Shown here in pieces: positions 45,868-55,921 of a stretch of 64,000 bases of DNA (the stretch's first letter is position 1; each line of letters begins with the position of its first letter). The DNA lies in contig NZ_FUZC01000012.1 in assembly GCF_900168115.1 (NCBI RefSeq), positions 1 to 64,000 on the forward strand, read 5' to 3'. The position numbers were made by a program, and so were the translations under genes. The stretch comes from Salegentibacter salinarum (GTDB taxonomy: Bacteria; Bacteroidota; Bacteroidia; Flavobacteriales; Flavobacteriaceae). The notes beneath the pieces were generated by a model. That model made no database searches. It saw only the letters and a program-made list of their open reading frames with translations, and was not told the origin of the DNA.

Positions 45868-46080
45868 TTAAGTAGCTATTTTTATAATTTTGATATTCAG
45901 ATTTGGTCTTTGCTAAAAACCTCCTTAAAAATTTGGGTACAATATTAGTTAGTTCTATTGTTAATTTTGAATTTCCAATGTTGTGTTATTGTTAAGGAAT
46001 TTCATCTCACAAGCTCCTATAAACACTTGAAATAAAGCTCTCTACTCTCTATTATTTGGCCGAAGATATTATTAATAACA

Positions 46081-46111
46081 AAAAAAAGCATCAATAAATG
46101 ATGCTTTTTTT
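46081..46111 (-). terminator. Terminator after the outer-membrane barrel gene
   Basis: Perfect 13-bp arms AAAAAAAGCATCA (46081-46093) and TGATGCTTTTTTT (46099-46111) with a 5-nt loop. Confidence 0.85.
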
Positions 46112-46133
46112 AATTTTAAGACGGCTTTTTTTA

Positions 46134-47858
46134 TTAAAAATCGAATTTATAAGTTGCTCCCGCAAGTACTTGTAATCCCTGTACCTGGAAGTTTGTCCAA
46201 CGTTGGTAATCGTTATTTAAAAGGTTACTTCCTTTGGCAAAAATTGAAAGCCTGTCGTTAAACCTATAACCTAAATGAGCGTTTACATCGAAGTAACTAT
46301 CAAGGCTAATAGTATTCATAGATGGGTCTCCCGCTGAAGCTATCCTTTCCTGGTCAAAACGCTCGCCAACATAAAACAGGTTGGCACCGGTATACCAGTT
46401 TTCATTAATTTGATAATCGGCATTTAAAGAGGCTTTAAAATCGGGAAGGTTCCAGGCTTTAACCTGATCGTCTGTGCTGTAATTAAAATATTCAGCATTA
46501 ATTCCCAATCTAAAATTTCGGTTTACATCTACATTTAATTCCCCTGCTACCGAAAGGGTTTTTACATCATCATAAACCACTTCAAAAGAATTTCCGTAGG
46601 CATAATTTTCTGTAGTGATATCATTGGCCTGCGCATTTCGCCTAAACAATGCTTTGTTGAATTGCGACTCATAACCGGTTTTAAAATTGTAAGAAATACT
46701 ATTACTTAATTTTCCTTTGGCACCAACGTAAGCATTATACTCATTATCGGTTGGTTTTATCTCTAAACCGGGAAAAACATAAGGGTTTTCCTGTATAAAA
46801 CTATAATAGGTGTTTTGTTGTAAGCCACCTTCCAGCCCGGCGTAAGGTGTAAAATAATCGCCACCTAATCTATAGCTGGCCGTTACTTTTGGGTAAATGT
46901 AGAAGTTGCCATCACTGTCTTCAACATCCTGGCTATAGAAAAAAGCAACACCAAGATTTAAAGTAAGATCATCTCTTAAAATTAATAAACTGGGGTTTAT
47001 ACCAAAGTTCATAAAAGTATAATCATAAGTATCTGTTGCCAGAAATTGTTCTCCCATTTGGCCGTTAACAATATCAGTGTAAATATTTGTTGTGATTAAC
47101 TCATCGGCAATATTTACTTCAAAAGTACCACGGGCATCAAAATGATTTTCTGCAGATGAATAGGAATCTCCCGTATGCCTAAAAGTACCCCGGGCATTAT
47201 CAAAAAAGGAATCGTAAAGCTCAACTTCGGCCCCTGCATAGGCTGAAAAATAATTTTGCGAAGGATCTATTGCATTTAATTCTGCATTGCTAAAATTAGC
47301 TCCTTGCGGTAACCCATACCAGTTAAAAAGCTGGTGCTGTGCTCCTACTTCGGTTTTCCAGCCTAAATTTCTTGTTTTCGAGTTATAACTTAAGTTAAGC
47401 TCGGTATCATAAAATTTATCATCCAGCGCAATTCCGTCTATTCCACCCTGGGACGAATTATGATCTAAATAAACCCCGAAATTATCAGTACGGTTCACTT
47501 CCAGGTTACTGTAAAATTCGGCTAAAAGGTTGCCGTAATTTCCAAAACCAAGGCTTGCGTAATTATCGTAAACCTTTACCGGGCGTTCTCTCTCTACAGT
47601 GGTAGCACGCCCTTTTGCAGGTGTAAATGTGGAAGCCACGGGAACTGAAAAGATGCTGTATTGCACCGGTCTTTTTTCAGTCCGTACAGAATCTGCCTCT
47701 GTGGGGGTTTGCTTTATTTTAGTTGCATCTTTAACTGTTGGGGTATATGGTTTTACTACGGTTACAGTTTCGCTGTCTATAGGATCCTGAGCAAAAAGAA
47801 CCCCACTAATTAAAAACAGACTTAAAAACAGGTTTCTTTTTATTGAAAACATTTGCAT
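46134..47858 (-). CDS. TonB-receptor-like outer-membrane beta-barrel without a recognisable plug
   Basis: Outer-membrane protein of 574 residues. The signal peptide ends LFAQ (about 24). The mature start SETVTVVKPYTPT looks like a TonB box. Only about 70 residues separate this from the first barrel strand (NYASLGFGNYGNLLAEFYSN), too few for a full plug. The rest is a series of amphipathic strands ending in ATYKFDF, an aromatic C-terminus as needed for barrel insertion. The barrel is similar to those of TonB-dependent receptors. It starts 34 bp after the TPR gene, so the two form a pair. The function is unknown. Confidence 0.82.
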   Translation of the reverse strand: MQMFSIKRNLFLSLFLISGVLFAQDPIDSETVTVVKPYTPTVKDATKIKQTPTEADSVRTEKRPVQYSIFSVPVASTFTPAKGRATTVERERPVKVYDNYASLGFGNYGNLLAEFYSNLEVNRTDNFGVYLDHNSSQGGIDGIALDDKFYDTELNLSYNSKTRNLGWKTEVGAQHQLFNWYGLPQGANFSNAELNAIDPSQNYFSAYAGAEVELYDSFFDNARGTFRHTGDSYSSAENHFDARGTFEVNIADELITTNIYTDIVNGQMGEQFLATDTYDYTFMNFGINPSLLILRDDLTLNLGVAFFYSQDVEDSDGNFYIYPKVTASYRLGGDYFTPYAGLEGGLQQNTYYSFIQENPYVFPGLEIKPTDNEYNAYVGAKGKLSNSISYNFKTGYESQFNKALFRRNAQANDITTENYAYGNSFEVVYDDVKTLSVAGELNVDVNRNFRLGINAEYFNYSTDDQVKAWNLPDFKASLNADYQINENWYTGANLFYVGERFDQERIASAGDPSMNTISLDSYFDVNAHLGYRFNDRLSIFAKGSNLLNNDYQRWTNFQVQGLQVLAGATYKFDF

Positions 47859-47892
47859 ATAGAAATTCTTAAATGTTAGATTGAAAGTTGAA

Positions 47893-50800
47893 TTAGTTAT
47901 TTGCTTCTACCGAAGAATTGGTTTTTGCCTCTTCTGTCTTTATTCGGGACAATTCCTGTTTAGCTTCCTGAACAATTTCAGGGTAGTTAGAGAAATTCTT
48001 AATTACATTCTCCAGAATATACGTCGCCTGGTAGGCATCGTCCAGTTCGTAGAAATTATCGGCCATTAAAAGCAGGCCTTTAGCACCCCAGCGTTTATAG
48101 CTAGAAAAGTCTTTCGCCAGGATTTGAACCGCTGCGTTAGAAGCTTCGTAGTTTCCGCTTTCATTTTTAAAGTAAGCGTCGTAATATAAAGCTTCAGCAG
48201 CTAATTCTCCTTTTGCAGTTTTTTGAACTTCTGAATAAGCACTTTTTGCTTTACTCATATTTCCTGAAGAAAAAGCAGCACGTGCTACAATTACCCGTGC
48301 ATCGTTTCTTGCTTCTGAATCTGACTCTGAATTAGCCAATACCTTATCTGCATAATTAGCAGCTTTTTCTGGCTGGTCTAATTCAAGATATGATTTCATA
48401 AGGTTAGATTGTGCAAAAATCACATTCTGCTCAGAGCTGGCTTCTTTCTCTAATCTTTCTAAATAACTCACCGCTTCACGATAATTTTCATTTTCCAGCA
48501 AGATTTCAGACAATCTTGAAAGCGCATCTTCGGTGAATTCATTTTTAGGTTTCTCGGCTACAGACCGGTAATTAGCCGCTGCTTTCTCCTTGTTTCCATT
48601 TCTAAAATACATTTGTCCTAAATAGAAGTTCGCGTTTATAGAGTGAATTCCGTTAGGGAAACGCTGCAGGTAGTTTTCAAATCCGCTAATTGCCCTATCA
48701 TATTCATTATTGAAATATTGATTTTCTGCGGACTCGTAAGTAGTATTATCTAAATCGGCATCAGTCACTTCAACAAAATCTATGTTTTGTACCCAATCAG
48801 CATATTCATCAGTTCGGCCAAGATCTACATAAACCATTCTCGCCGTTGAAACCGCCTGCATAGCCTCAGGTGTATCAGGATAGTCATTAACTACTTTTTT
48901 TAACCTTTCTAAGGCACGGTTTCCGTTATCAGCATTATAATGAATAAGCGCCTGTCTAAGCATTGCTTTAGGCACAAATGCACTTTGTGGCACTTCTCTA
49001 ATCAACCTGTCGTAAGCTGATAATGCTTCGGAAGTATTATTGGCAGAGACAAAAGTGTTCCCCAACTCATACATTGCATCGTCTCTAAAAGAAGAACGTG
49101 AATATTGATTTATAAAACTTCGGAGTTCAGAAATCTTGGTATCTCTTCTGTCAATAAATCCGTAGCTCATCGCCTTTTGAAACGCCGCATAATCATTATC
49201 GCCGCTTAGCGAAAGTGCTTTATCATATGCTTCAATGGCTGGCCAGTATTGGCTGCTCACAAAATATGTGTCACCCAAACGCAATAAAGCATCATTTCTA
49301 CGGGCAACATCGTTAGATCCATTTTCTGAATAACGCTTAAAGAATTCAATTGCTCTCGAATATTCGTTCTTTTTGAAATATGCATAACCAAGATTATAAT
49401 CCAGGTTTTCCAGTTCATCGGTGCCTTGTGCAGCATTCATTCCGGAAAATTCCCGATAACCGATTATCGCATCGTCTATCCGGTTGATATTATATTCACT
49501 TTCAGCCTTCCAGAAAGTGGCTTTCGCTGTTATTTTTTGATCTCTTGGTTCTGAAAGTGCTTTTTCGAAATTGTTGATCGCTTTTTCATAATTACCTTCT
49601 TCATATAACTGAAGTCCGTAATAGTAAGCTACTTTTTGATATGCCTGCTTATCGCTAAAGTTTCGGTTATTTTCCAGCAAACGCATTGCCTCTTCAAAAT
49701 TACCTGAAGTAAGGAAAGAATCTATAAGCAAACTTTCCATCGCTTCCCGGTTTTCAGATTCCGGGTATTTTTCAATAAAATTGATCAAAACCTGCGACGG
49801 ACTTTCATAACTATTTCCAATCTCGTAACTCAATTTTGCATAATTCATATACGCATCTTCCTGAATTTGGGGATTAAAATCCATTTCGCTGGCATTCTTA
49901 AAAGCGTTTAAAGCCTGTTGCTTTTGATCTGACTCCAGGTAAGATTGTGCTAAATGATAATAAGCGTTCTGGGCTATTTCATTTTTTCCGTCTATAATCT
50001 TATTGAATTCAGAGATTGCATTTTCATAGTCTCCCTGCTTGTAATAAGCGTAACCTAACTGGTAATAATCGGTATTATTCCATCTTCCACGCTCCCCATC
50101 ATATTCTTTTAAGTAAGGTAAAGCCTCTTCATACTGCTCTAAGTTGAAATAGCTTTCACCAATAATCTTGTTTAATTGAGAACGTTCTAAACGGTTAGAA
50201 CTTTGTAATTGTTCTTTCGCGAGCTTAATAGCTTCTTCAAAATTCCCCAGTTTAAAATTCATATCGGCCTGGAAATAAGAAAGGTCTTCACTGTACCTAT
50301 CGTTACTACTTACCTCTTCAAAATTCTGGTTGGCTTCTTCATAATCATCACCTTCGTAGGCCATATAACCTATGTAATATTTTGCCTGGGAACCAAATTC
50401 CTGCGAATCGCGCACCCTTTCTAAATAAGTGCGGGCCTGGTCATACTGTTTTGCCCTAAAATAAGCATACCCATTATTAAAGTAATAGCGCTCTTTTTCT
50501 GCCCGGCTCATACTTTTTTCATCAACTTTATCGTACCATTTACGGGCCAGGGAATATTTCCCCGTTTGGAAATAATAATCGGCTACATCAAGATAAGCCG
50601 AATTCGTCTTTGTGCTGGTGGGATAACGGCTTACAAAGCGCTCCATTAACCTATCGGCGCCGGGTTGGTTTAACCTTACCGCCGCGTTGGCAATATAATA
50701 AGCACAATCTCCTTCAATTTTCTCGTCTTCGGTTTGCTCTTTCACTTCATCAAACAAATTTTGGGCAGCCAAAAATTGTTGATTATTGTAAAGTTCAAGT

Positions 50801-50910
50801 GCTTTGTTAAATTCAGCGAGATCGTGAGTATAGTTGGCCGATCGCTGTGAAATTCCTTTAAAAGAGAAGAGAATTAAAACAACAAACAGTAAAATTTTGT
50901 TAGGTGTCAT
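47893..50910 (-). CDS. Large tetratricopeptide-repeat protein, exported
   Basis: A protein of 1005 residues with a signal peptide (ILLFVVLILFSFKGISQ) and almost continuous TPR helices from about 30 to 985. Clear units include YYQLGYAYYKQGDYENAISEF and AYFKKNEYSRAIEFFKRY. The beginning (LAEFNKALELYNNQQFLAAQ) resembles YbgF/CpoB and BamD-like scaffold proteins of the periplasm. TPRs mediate protein contacts; no enzymatic domain is visible. It is followed by a barrel protein in the same unit, so it may be the periplasmic scaffold for that barrel. The tail (KTEEAKTNSSVEANN) is unstructured. Confidence 0.87.
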   Translation of the reverse strand: MTPNKILLFVVLILFSFKGISQRSANYTHDLAEFNKALELYNNQQFLAAQNLFDEVKEQTEDEKIEGDCAYYIANAAVRLNQPGADRLMERFVSRYPTSTKTNSAYLDVADYYFQTGKYSLARKWYDKVDEKSMSRAEKERYYFNNGYAYFRAKQYDQARTYLERVRDSQEFGSQAKYYIGYMAYEGDDYEEANQNFEEVSSNDRYSEDLSYFQADMNFKLGNFEEAIKLAKEQLQSSNRLERSQLNKIIGESYFNLEQYEEALPYLKEYDGERGRWNNTDYYQLGYAYYKQGDYENAISEFNKIIDGKNEIAQNAYYHLAQSYLESDQKQQALNAFKNASEMDFNPQIQEDAYMNYAKLSYEIGNSYESPSQVLINFIEKYPESENREAMESLLIDSFLTSGNFEEAMRLLENNRNFSDKQAYQKVAYYYGLQLYEEGNYEKAINNFEKALSEPRDQKITAKATFWKAESEYNINRIDDAIIGYREFSGMNAAQGTDELENLDYNLGYAYFKKNEYSRAIEFFKRYSENGSNDVARRNDALLRLGDTYFVSSQYWPAIEAYDKALSLSGDNDYAAFQKAMSYGFIDRRDTKISELRSFINQYSRSSFRDDAMYELGNTFVSANNTSEALSAYDRLIREVPQSAFVPKAMLRQALIHYNADNGNRALERLKKVVNDYPDTPEAMQAVSTARMVYVDLGRTDEYADWVQNIDFVEVTDADLDNTTYESAENQYFNNEYDRAISGFENYLQRFPNGIHSINANFYLGQMYFRNGNKEKAAANYRSVAEKPKNEFTEDALSRLSEILLENENYREAVSYLERLEKEASSEQNVIFAQSNLMKSYLELDQPEKAANYADKVLANSESDSEARNDARVIVARAAFSSGNMSKAKSAYSEVQKTAKGELAAEALYYDAYFKNESGNYEASNAAVQILAKDFSSYKRWGAKGLLLMADNFYELDDAYQATYILENVIKNFSNYPEIVQEAKQELSRIKTEEAKTNSSVEANN

Positions 50911-50934
50911 TTATAGATTTTTAAGTTGATGATT

Positions 50935-50942
50935 CAAAGATA
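50935..50942 (-). promoter_or_regulatory. TAnnTTTG -7 box for the TPR-barrel operon
   Basis: TATCTTTG on the minus strand, 24 bp before the ATG at 50910. Confidence 0.55.
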
Positions 50943-51071
50943 ATTTAAACCTTGCTTTATTAACGCGGATATAAAGTGATAATTATGTTAATGTAAAAAA
51001 AAGTAAACCCGCGCCTTTTGAAAAATGTATATTTACGGATATTTTTACACTAAAGAAAATCCTGAAACTTT

Positions 51072-51755
51072 ATGTCTAATACCGTCCTGGAATTAAATAA
51101 CGCTGCTATTTACCAGCGTGAAAGCCTTATTTTATCTGAAGTAGATGTACACGTAAATAAAGGTGATTTTGTTTATCTTATTGGTAAAACCGGAACCGGA
51201 AAAAGTAGTTTTATGAAAACCCTATACGGCGATTTGCCACTTACAGAAGGCGAAGGAACTATTGTAGATTTTAATTTACGAACGCTGAAGGAAAAAGACA
51301 TTCCTTATCTAAGACGAAAACTTGGTGTTGTTTTTCAGGATTTTAAATTGCTAACCGATAGAAATATAAAAGACAATCTACTTTTTGTTTTAAAAGCAAC
51401 CGGTTGGAAAGATCAAAAAGCAATGGATCTTAAAATTGACGAAGTTTTAGATAAAGTAGGAATGAAATCTAAAGGGTTTAAATTTCCTTATCAGCTCTCC
51501 GGCGGGGAACAGCAACGTGTAGCTATTGCACGCGCTCTTTTAAACGATCCCGAACTTATTCTGGCCGATGAACCTACCGGAAACCTGGATCCACAAACTT
51601 CAGTAGAAGTTATGGAAGTACTTCAGGAAATTAGCAAAAACGGAAATACCATTCTTATGGCTACGCACGATTATGCCTTATTGCTTAAATATCCTTCAAA
51701 AACTTTGAAGTGTGACGGCCAACGTGTTTTTGAAGTTGTTCAAAAATCGGTTTAA
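51072..51755 (+). CDS. ftsE: Cell-division ATPase FtsE
   Basis: ABC-type ATPase of 227 residues that pairs with FtsX to activate cell-wall hydrolases at the septum. Walker A is GKTGTGKSS (38-46), the signature is LSGGEQQR, Walker B ends [12 protein letters not shown], and the switch histidine is in MATHD. The LxxGK and LADEPTGNL region is FtsE/LolD-like. Absence of ftsX beside it is normal in Bacteroidota, where ftsX lies elsewhere. LolD is an alternative, but the short N-terminal strand and [15 protein letters not shown] fit FtsE better. Its stop overlaps the convergent small gene by four bases. Confidence 0.85.
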   Translation: MSNTVLELNNAAIYQRESLILSEVDVHVNKGDFVYLIGKTGTGKSSFMKTLYGDLPLTEGEGTIVDFNLRTLKEKDIPYLRRKLGVVFQDFKLLTDRNIKDNLLFVLKATGWKDQKAMDLKIDEVLDKVGMKSKGFKFPYQLSGGEQQRVAIARALLNDPELILADEPTGNLDPQTSVEVMEVLQEISKNGNTILMATHDYALLLKYPSKTLKCDGQRVFEVVQKSV

Positions 51756-52021
51756 GGCTGAACCTCATCAGCTTTAACCCTGTGCGATTTTTTATTAATA
51801 ACAAGGTAGTATAAATTTACTGCTACAATGATTCCGTTAGTTATACCTACCGGCCAGGAATCTATCAAAATTCCGTAGATAACAAACAAAATGCATCCCA
51901 GGCTGTTTACAATTCTAAGCTTTATGATATTTTTCATAAAAAAAGAAATCGCTACAAAAAAGGAGGCTAGATAACCGATCCATTCAGTAAGACTAATTCC
52001 TAAAAATTCATTCATATCCAA
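51752..52021 (-). CDS. Small three-helix membrane protein (SemiSWEET/YgjV-like)
   Basis: A protein of 89 residues with three helices: WIGYLASFFVAISFFM (about 14-29), IVNSLGCILFVIYGIL (37-52) and GITNGIIVAVNLYYLV (59-74). The layout resembles half-transporters of the SemiSWEET/PQ-loop type, and in particular YgjV-like proteins. The proline-glutamine pair of true PQ loops is not seen, so sugar transport is only a possibility. It is convergent with ftsE, with a 4-bp overlap, and lies downstream of typA's terminator. Confidence 0.65.
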   Translation of the reverse strand: MDMNEFLGISLTEWIGYLASFFVAISFFMKNIIKLRIVNSLGCILFVIYGILIDSWPVGITNGIIVAVNLYYLVINKKSHRVKADEVQP

Positions 52022-52036
52022 AGTTTTTAAAATAGA

Positions 52037-52061
52037 GAAAGCCCATCTATGACGGGCTTTC
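52037..52061 (-). terminator. Terminator after typA
   Basis: Arms GAAAGCCC (52037-52044) and GGGCTTTC (52054-52061), 9-nt loop. On the minus strand it is followed by TCTATTTTAAAA. Confidence 0.7.
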
Positions 52062-52103
52062 TATTATAATTCTGAATAAACATTTAGCTAAAGCTAGCTG
52101 TTA

Positions 52104-53903
52104 TTAAACTATTTTATTTCTTTTTCTCTCGTTTTCTGTTAGGTAAATTTTTCTTAACCTTATGATCCTTGGAGTAACCTCAACATATTCATCTTTCTGA
52201 ATATATTCTAAAGCTTCTTCCAAAGAAAACTTAAGAGCAGGTACAATCTTCGCTTTATCATCTGCACCAGAAGAACGCACGTTAGAAAGTTTTTTGGTTT
52301 TGGTAATATTCACCGCCATATCATCCTGACGCGAATTCTCACCAATAACCTGGCCTTCATAAATTTCTTCTCCCGGGTCTACAAAAAACTTCCCTCTATC
52401 CTGAAGTTTATCTATAGAATAAGGAATTGCTTTTCCGCGTTCCATAGAAATCAAAGAACCGTTCTGTCTTTGTGGAATTCCACCTTTTAACGGCTGATAC
52501 TCTTTAAAACGGTGTGCCATAATAGCCTCACCTGCTGTAGCGGTAAGCAACTGGTTACGCAAACCTATAATTCCCCTTGAAGGAATCATAAACTGAATAA
52601 TCATTCGCTCGCCACGAGTTTCCATACTTAGCATTTCTCCCTTTCGCATCGTCACCATTTCTACAGCTTTTCCTGAAACTTCTTCAGGTAAATCTATAGT
52701 TAGTTCTTCTACCGGCTCACATTTTTCACCATCAATTTCCTTGATAATCACCTGTGGTTGCCCAATTTGAAGTTCATAACCTTCTCTTCTCATTGTTTCA
52801 ATAAGAACAGAAAGGTGCATAACCCCACGGCCATACACTAAAAATTTATCAGCACTATCGGTTTCCTTTACCCTAAGAGCAAGGTTTTTCTCTAATTCTT
52901 TAGTAAGTCTTTCTTTAATATGCCTTGAAGTCACAAACTTTCCATCTTTTCCGAAGAAAGGAGAATCATTAATTGTGAAAAGCATACTCATTGTAGGCTC
53001 ATCTATGGCAATGGTTTTAAGACCTTCAGGATTTTCGATATCGGCAACGGTATCACCAATTTCAAAACCTTCAAGACCAACAATAGCACAAATATCACCC
53101 GGCTGAACTTCTTCTACTTTCTTACGGCCTAAACCTTCAAAAATAAAAAGTTCTTTAATTCTCGTCTTTTTAATACTTCCGTCACGTTTCACTAAAGAAA
53201 CCTGCATTCCTTCTTTCAAATGTCCACGTTGTACCCTTCCAATAGCGATTCTTCCAGTAAAAGAAGAGAAATCTAAAGAAGTAATAAGCATTTGAGGAGA
53301 ACCTTCCTGTACTTTAGGTGATGGAATGTGTTCCAAAACCATATCAAGAAGAGGTTCAATATTTTCTGTTTTTACGTCTGGATCGTCGCTCATCCAATTG
53401 TTTAAGGCAGAACCATAAACTGTTGGGAAATCAAGCTGCCATTCTTCGGCACCCAATTCAAACATAAGATCAAAAACCTTTTCGTGTACCTCATCTGGAG
53501 TACAGTTAGGTTTATCTACCTTATTTACTACAACACATGGTTTTAAACCAAGGTCTATAGCTTTTTGCAATACAAAACGGGTTTGCGGCATTGGGCCTTC
53601 AAAGGCATCTACCAATAATAGAACCCCATCAGCCATATTTAATACTCGCTCTACCTCTCCACCAAAATCGGCGTGGCCAGGAGTATCAATAATATTGATT
53701 TTGGTGTCTTTATAGACTACCGATACGTTTTTTGAAGTAATGGTAATACCACGTTCCCGTTCCTGGTCGTTATTATCCAGGATAAGATCTCCGGTGTTTT
53801 GGTTATCCCTGAACAAACGGCAGTGATACATAATCTTGTCTACCAGGGTAGTTTTACCGTGGTCTACGTGCGCGATAATCGCGATGTTTTTAATAGCTGT
53901 CAT
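52104..53903 (-). CDS. typA: Translational GTPase TypA/BipA
   Basis: Ribosome-associated GTPase of 599 residues involved in 50S assembly and stress adaptation. The G1 motif is AHVDHGKTT (11-19), the switch region is [25 protein letters not shown] is G3, and NKVDKP is G4. The EF-G-like domains III and V and the TypA-specific C-terminal domain ([22 protein letters not shown]) follow. The length is typical. It is a single gene with a good promoter. Confidence 0.97.
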   Translation of the reverse strand: MTAIKNIAIIAHVDHGKTTLVDKIMYHCRLFRDNQNTGDLILDNNDQERERGITITSKNVSVVYKDTKINIIDTPGHADFGGEVERVLNMADGVLLLVDAFEGPMPQTRFVLQKAIDLGLKPCVVVNKVDKPNCTPDEVHEKVFDLMFELGAEEWQLDFPTVYGSALNNWMSDDPDVKTENIEPLLDMVLEHIPSPKVQEGSPQMLITSLDFSSFTGRIAIGRVQRGHLKEGMQVSLVKRDGSIKKTRIKELFIFEGLGRKKVEEVQPGDICAIVGLEGFEIGDTVADIENPEGLKTIAIDEPTMSMLFTINDSPFFGKDGKFVTSRHIKERLTKELEKNLALRVKETDSADKFLVYGRGVMHLSVLIETMRREGYELQIGQPQVIIKEIDGEKCEPVEELTIDLPEEVSGKAVEMVTMRKGEMLSMETRGERMIIQFMIPSRGIIGLRNQLLTATAGEAIMAHRFKEYQPLKGGIPQRQNGSLISMERGKAIPYSIDKLQDRGKFFVDPGEEIYEGQVIGENSRQDDMAVNITKTKKLSNVRSSGADDKAKIVPALKFSLEEALEYIQKDEYVEVTPRIIRLRKIYLTENERKRNKIV

Positions 53904-53928
53904 ATAAGCGCCTCATTTTTAAGGCTGC

Positions 53929-53957
53929 AAATGTACGGCTAATTTTAAAGATACAAG
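53929..53957 (-). promoter_or_regulatory. Promoter of typA
   Basis: On the minus strand: TTG (53955-53957), 18-bp spacer, TACATTTG (53929-53936), then 25 bp to the ATG. Confidence 0.7.
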
Positions 53958-54046
53958 TATCTGAGGCTACTAATTCAAAATAAAAATGAAAGAAGTAAAA
54001 TATCTGATATTCAAAAGATTAATTTTGAAAATGAAATTTAATAAAA

Positions 54047-54244
54047 TCAGGAAGTAGATTTTAGCCTTTTATAAACGAAAAATCCAAAGTAAATAGCCGC
54101 AATTGTTCCAAAACCAATACCTAATAAAGGTTCTTCGGGTCTTTGGTAGATAAAGAAAATAGTAGCAGCCGTCATTATTAGCGCGTTGATAAGTAAACGC
54201 TTAGGCGTATAATAATTACTGAATTGTTCTTTTAATCCTTCCAT
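54047..54244 (-). CDS. Small two-helix membrane protein, unknown
   Basis: A protein of 65 residues with two membrane helices (about 17-34 and 40-58), a short loop with PEEPLLGIG between them and a basic C-terminus. It has an exact TAGCTTTG promoter box 14 bp before the ATG, which supports it as a real gene despite its size. I do not recognise a family with known function. Confidence 0.6.
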   Translation of the reverse strand: MEGLKEQFSNYYTPKRLLINALIMTAATIFFIYQRPEEPLLGIGFGTIAAIYFGFFVYKRLKSTS

Positions 54245-54258
54245 AGCTAAAATTTGTG

Positions 54259-54266
54259 CAAAGCTA
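54259..54266 (-). promoter_or_regulatory. TAnnTTTG -7 box for the small membrane protein
   Basis: TAGCTTTG on the minus strand, 14 bp before the ATG at 54244. It overlaps the very end of nothing coding and lies between this gene and the DinB-like stop at 54285. Confidence 0.5.
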
Positions 54267-54284
54267 TGAATTTAAATTTGATCT

Positions 54285-54770
54285 TTAGTTTTCATCGGCG
54301 GATGGGCCATAAGTAGCCGGCACCGGAATATCCAGTAATCTAAAATAAACACCTAACTGCGCCCGGTGATGTGGCAATTGATTAAGCACCATCATTCTCA
54401 GCACATTATATTTAGGCATATCCATCAAAGTCTTTCCATCCTGGATCATTTTCCAGTTGTTTTGATATTCCTCATCCGGTTTTCTTAAGGCTGCTTCAGC
54501 TTCAGAGGTATTATTCTGCAATATTTTAAGAATTTCTTCAATACTATCAAAATCGGGAGATTTGTACCCGGCCATATCCATTTCGTCCATTTCCATAGTA
54601 GCAGTGATCCAGCTGGGGATTTCAGCGAGATGATTCGCTAATTGTCTTATACTCATTGATTTTTTATGCGGCCGCCAATCCATTTTATCGGCAGGAATAC
54701 GCTTCAAAAACTTTTCGGTGAGCACTACTTCGTGCTGTAGTTCAGAAATCAGGAGGTTTTGCAGTTCCAT
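54285..54770 (-). CDS. DinB-family protein
   Basis: A protein of 161 residues with the DinB/YfiT four-helix bundle. Metal-site histidines are likely in ELQHEVVL, ANHLAEIP and NQLPHHRAQLGVYFR, where a final HxxxH-like arrangement is typical. Members are metal-dependent, often thiol transferases or of unknown function. The ATG at 54770 (MELQNLLISEL) is preferred to a GTG six codons upstream. No informative neighbour. Confidence 0.88.
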   Translation of the reverse strand: MELQNLLISELQHEVVLTEKFLKRIPADKMDWRPHKKSMSIRQLANHLAEIPSWITATMEMDEMDMAGYKSPDFDSIEEILKILQNNTSEAEAALRKPDEEYQNNWKMIQDGKTLMDMPKYNVLRMMVLNQLPHHRAQLGVYFRLLDIPVPATYGPSADEN

Positions 54771-54865
54771 ATTTAAAAAAATTACCACAGGAATTTACAA
54801 CAAAAAGTCCTTGGGTATATTTTATAATAGGAAAAATAAACTCGGGAAAACACTTATTTTTTGAA

Positions 54866-54896
54866 TTGTAACCCCCGCTTAATTCTGTTATCTTTG
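54866..54896 (+). promoter_or_regulatory. Promoter of kdsA
   Basis: TTG (54866-54868), 20-bp spacer, TATCTTTG (54889-54896), 19 bp to the ATG. Confidence 0.7.
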
Positions 54897-54915
54897 CTTT
54901 CCTAATTCCCATTTT

Positions 54916-55734
54916 ATGAAACTTGAAAAGATTCCCCAATTAAAACATATCAATTCTAATAACTTCTTTTTACTGGCCGGGCCTTGTGCAATTGAAGGTG
55001 AAGAAATGGCACTGAGAATAGCTGAAAAAGTAGTGGAAATCACCAACAAACTGGAAATCCCATATGTTTTTAAAGGATCTTTTAAGAAGGCAAATCGTAG
55101 CCGAATTGATAGTTTCACAGGAATAGGCGATGAAAAGGCTTTAAAAATTCTGCGTAAAGTTTCAGAAACTTTTGAGATTCCCACTATAACGGATATCCAC
55201 GAAGTTAGCGATGCAAAAATGGCGGCTGAATATGTGGATATTCTGCAAATTCCGGCATTTTTGGTTAGACAAACCGATTTGGTAGTTGCCGCTGCGGAAA
55301 CCGGAAAAGTAGTGAATCTTAAAAAGGGACAATTTATGAGTCCCGAAAGTATGAAACACGCCGTAACCAAGGTAACCGACTGCAATAACGAACAGGTGAT
55401 GGTTACCGATAGAGGGACGATGTTCGGCTACCAGGATATGATTGTTGATTTTAGGGGAATTCCTACAATGCGCGAATTTGCACCTACCGTTTTAGATGTA
55501 ACGCACTCGCTTCAGCAACCCAATCAAAGCAGCGGTGTTACCGGTGGAAGACCGGAAATGATAGAAACCATTGCCCGTGCCGGGATAGTGAATAAAGTAG
55601 ATGGTTTGTTTATAGAAACCCATTTTGATCCTGCAAATGCAAAAAGCGATGGCGCTAATATGTTAGACCTTAACTACCTGGAAAAACTATTAAGCAATTT
55701 GGTAGCGATTAGGCAAACAGTGAACAAATTATAA
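54916..55734 (+). CDS. kdsA: 3-deoxy-8-phosphooctulonate synthase
   Basis: KDO-8-phosphate synthase of 272 residues that joins phosphoenolpyruvate and arabinose-5-phosphate for the lipopolysaccharide inner core. LAGPCAIEGEEMA binds PEP, FKGSFKKANRSR is the family motif, and TDRGTMFGYQDMIVDFRG and DVTHSLQQPN line the active site. IETHFDPANAKSDG is near the end. The conserved N-terminal cysteine is seen in GPCAIE. It is a single gene with a strong promoter. Confidence 0.96.
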   Translation: MKLEKIPQLKHINSNNFFLLAGPCAIEGEEMALRIAEKVVEITNKLEIPYVFKGSFKKANRSRIDSFTGIGDEKALKILRKVSETFEIPTITDIHEVSDAKMAAEYVDILQIPAFLVRQTDLVVAAAETGKVVNLKKGQFMSPESMKHAVTKVTDCNNEQVMVTDRGTMFGYQDMIVDFRGIPTMREFAPTVLDVTHSLQQPNQSSGVTGGRPEMIETIARAGIVNKVDGLFIETHFDPANAKSDGANMLDLNYLEKLLSNLVAIRQTVNKL

Positions 55735-55921
55735 AAAAACTTTATTTACAAAAGCTCCAATTTATCCGCGGCGTGTGGTAATAATACCTAATGCTAAATG
55801 AAAAGCGAAATTTAATTGAGTACTATTCTTCAAAATACCTAAACAAAAGTTAATCCCCAAATGCAGTAAGGGTTTTCATTTTAATTTATTTTAATTTGAA
55901 ATTCAACCAATCAAAACCTTA

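Noticed and set aside
45919-45926. Perfect AAGGAGGT on the minus strand upstream of the PiT-like gene
   Set aside because: It is about 50 bases from the start codon and no ATG follows at ribosome-binding distance, so it is likely chance.
51072-51755. LolD instead of FtsE
   Set aside because: The overall pattern and the isolated position are more like FtsE of this phylum; LolD would be expected beside LolC/E-type permease genes. Not fully excluded.
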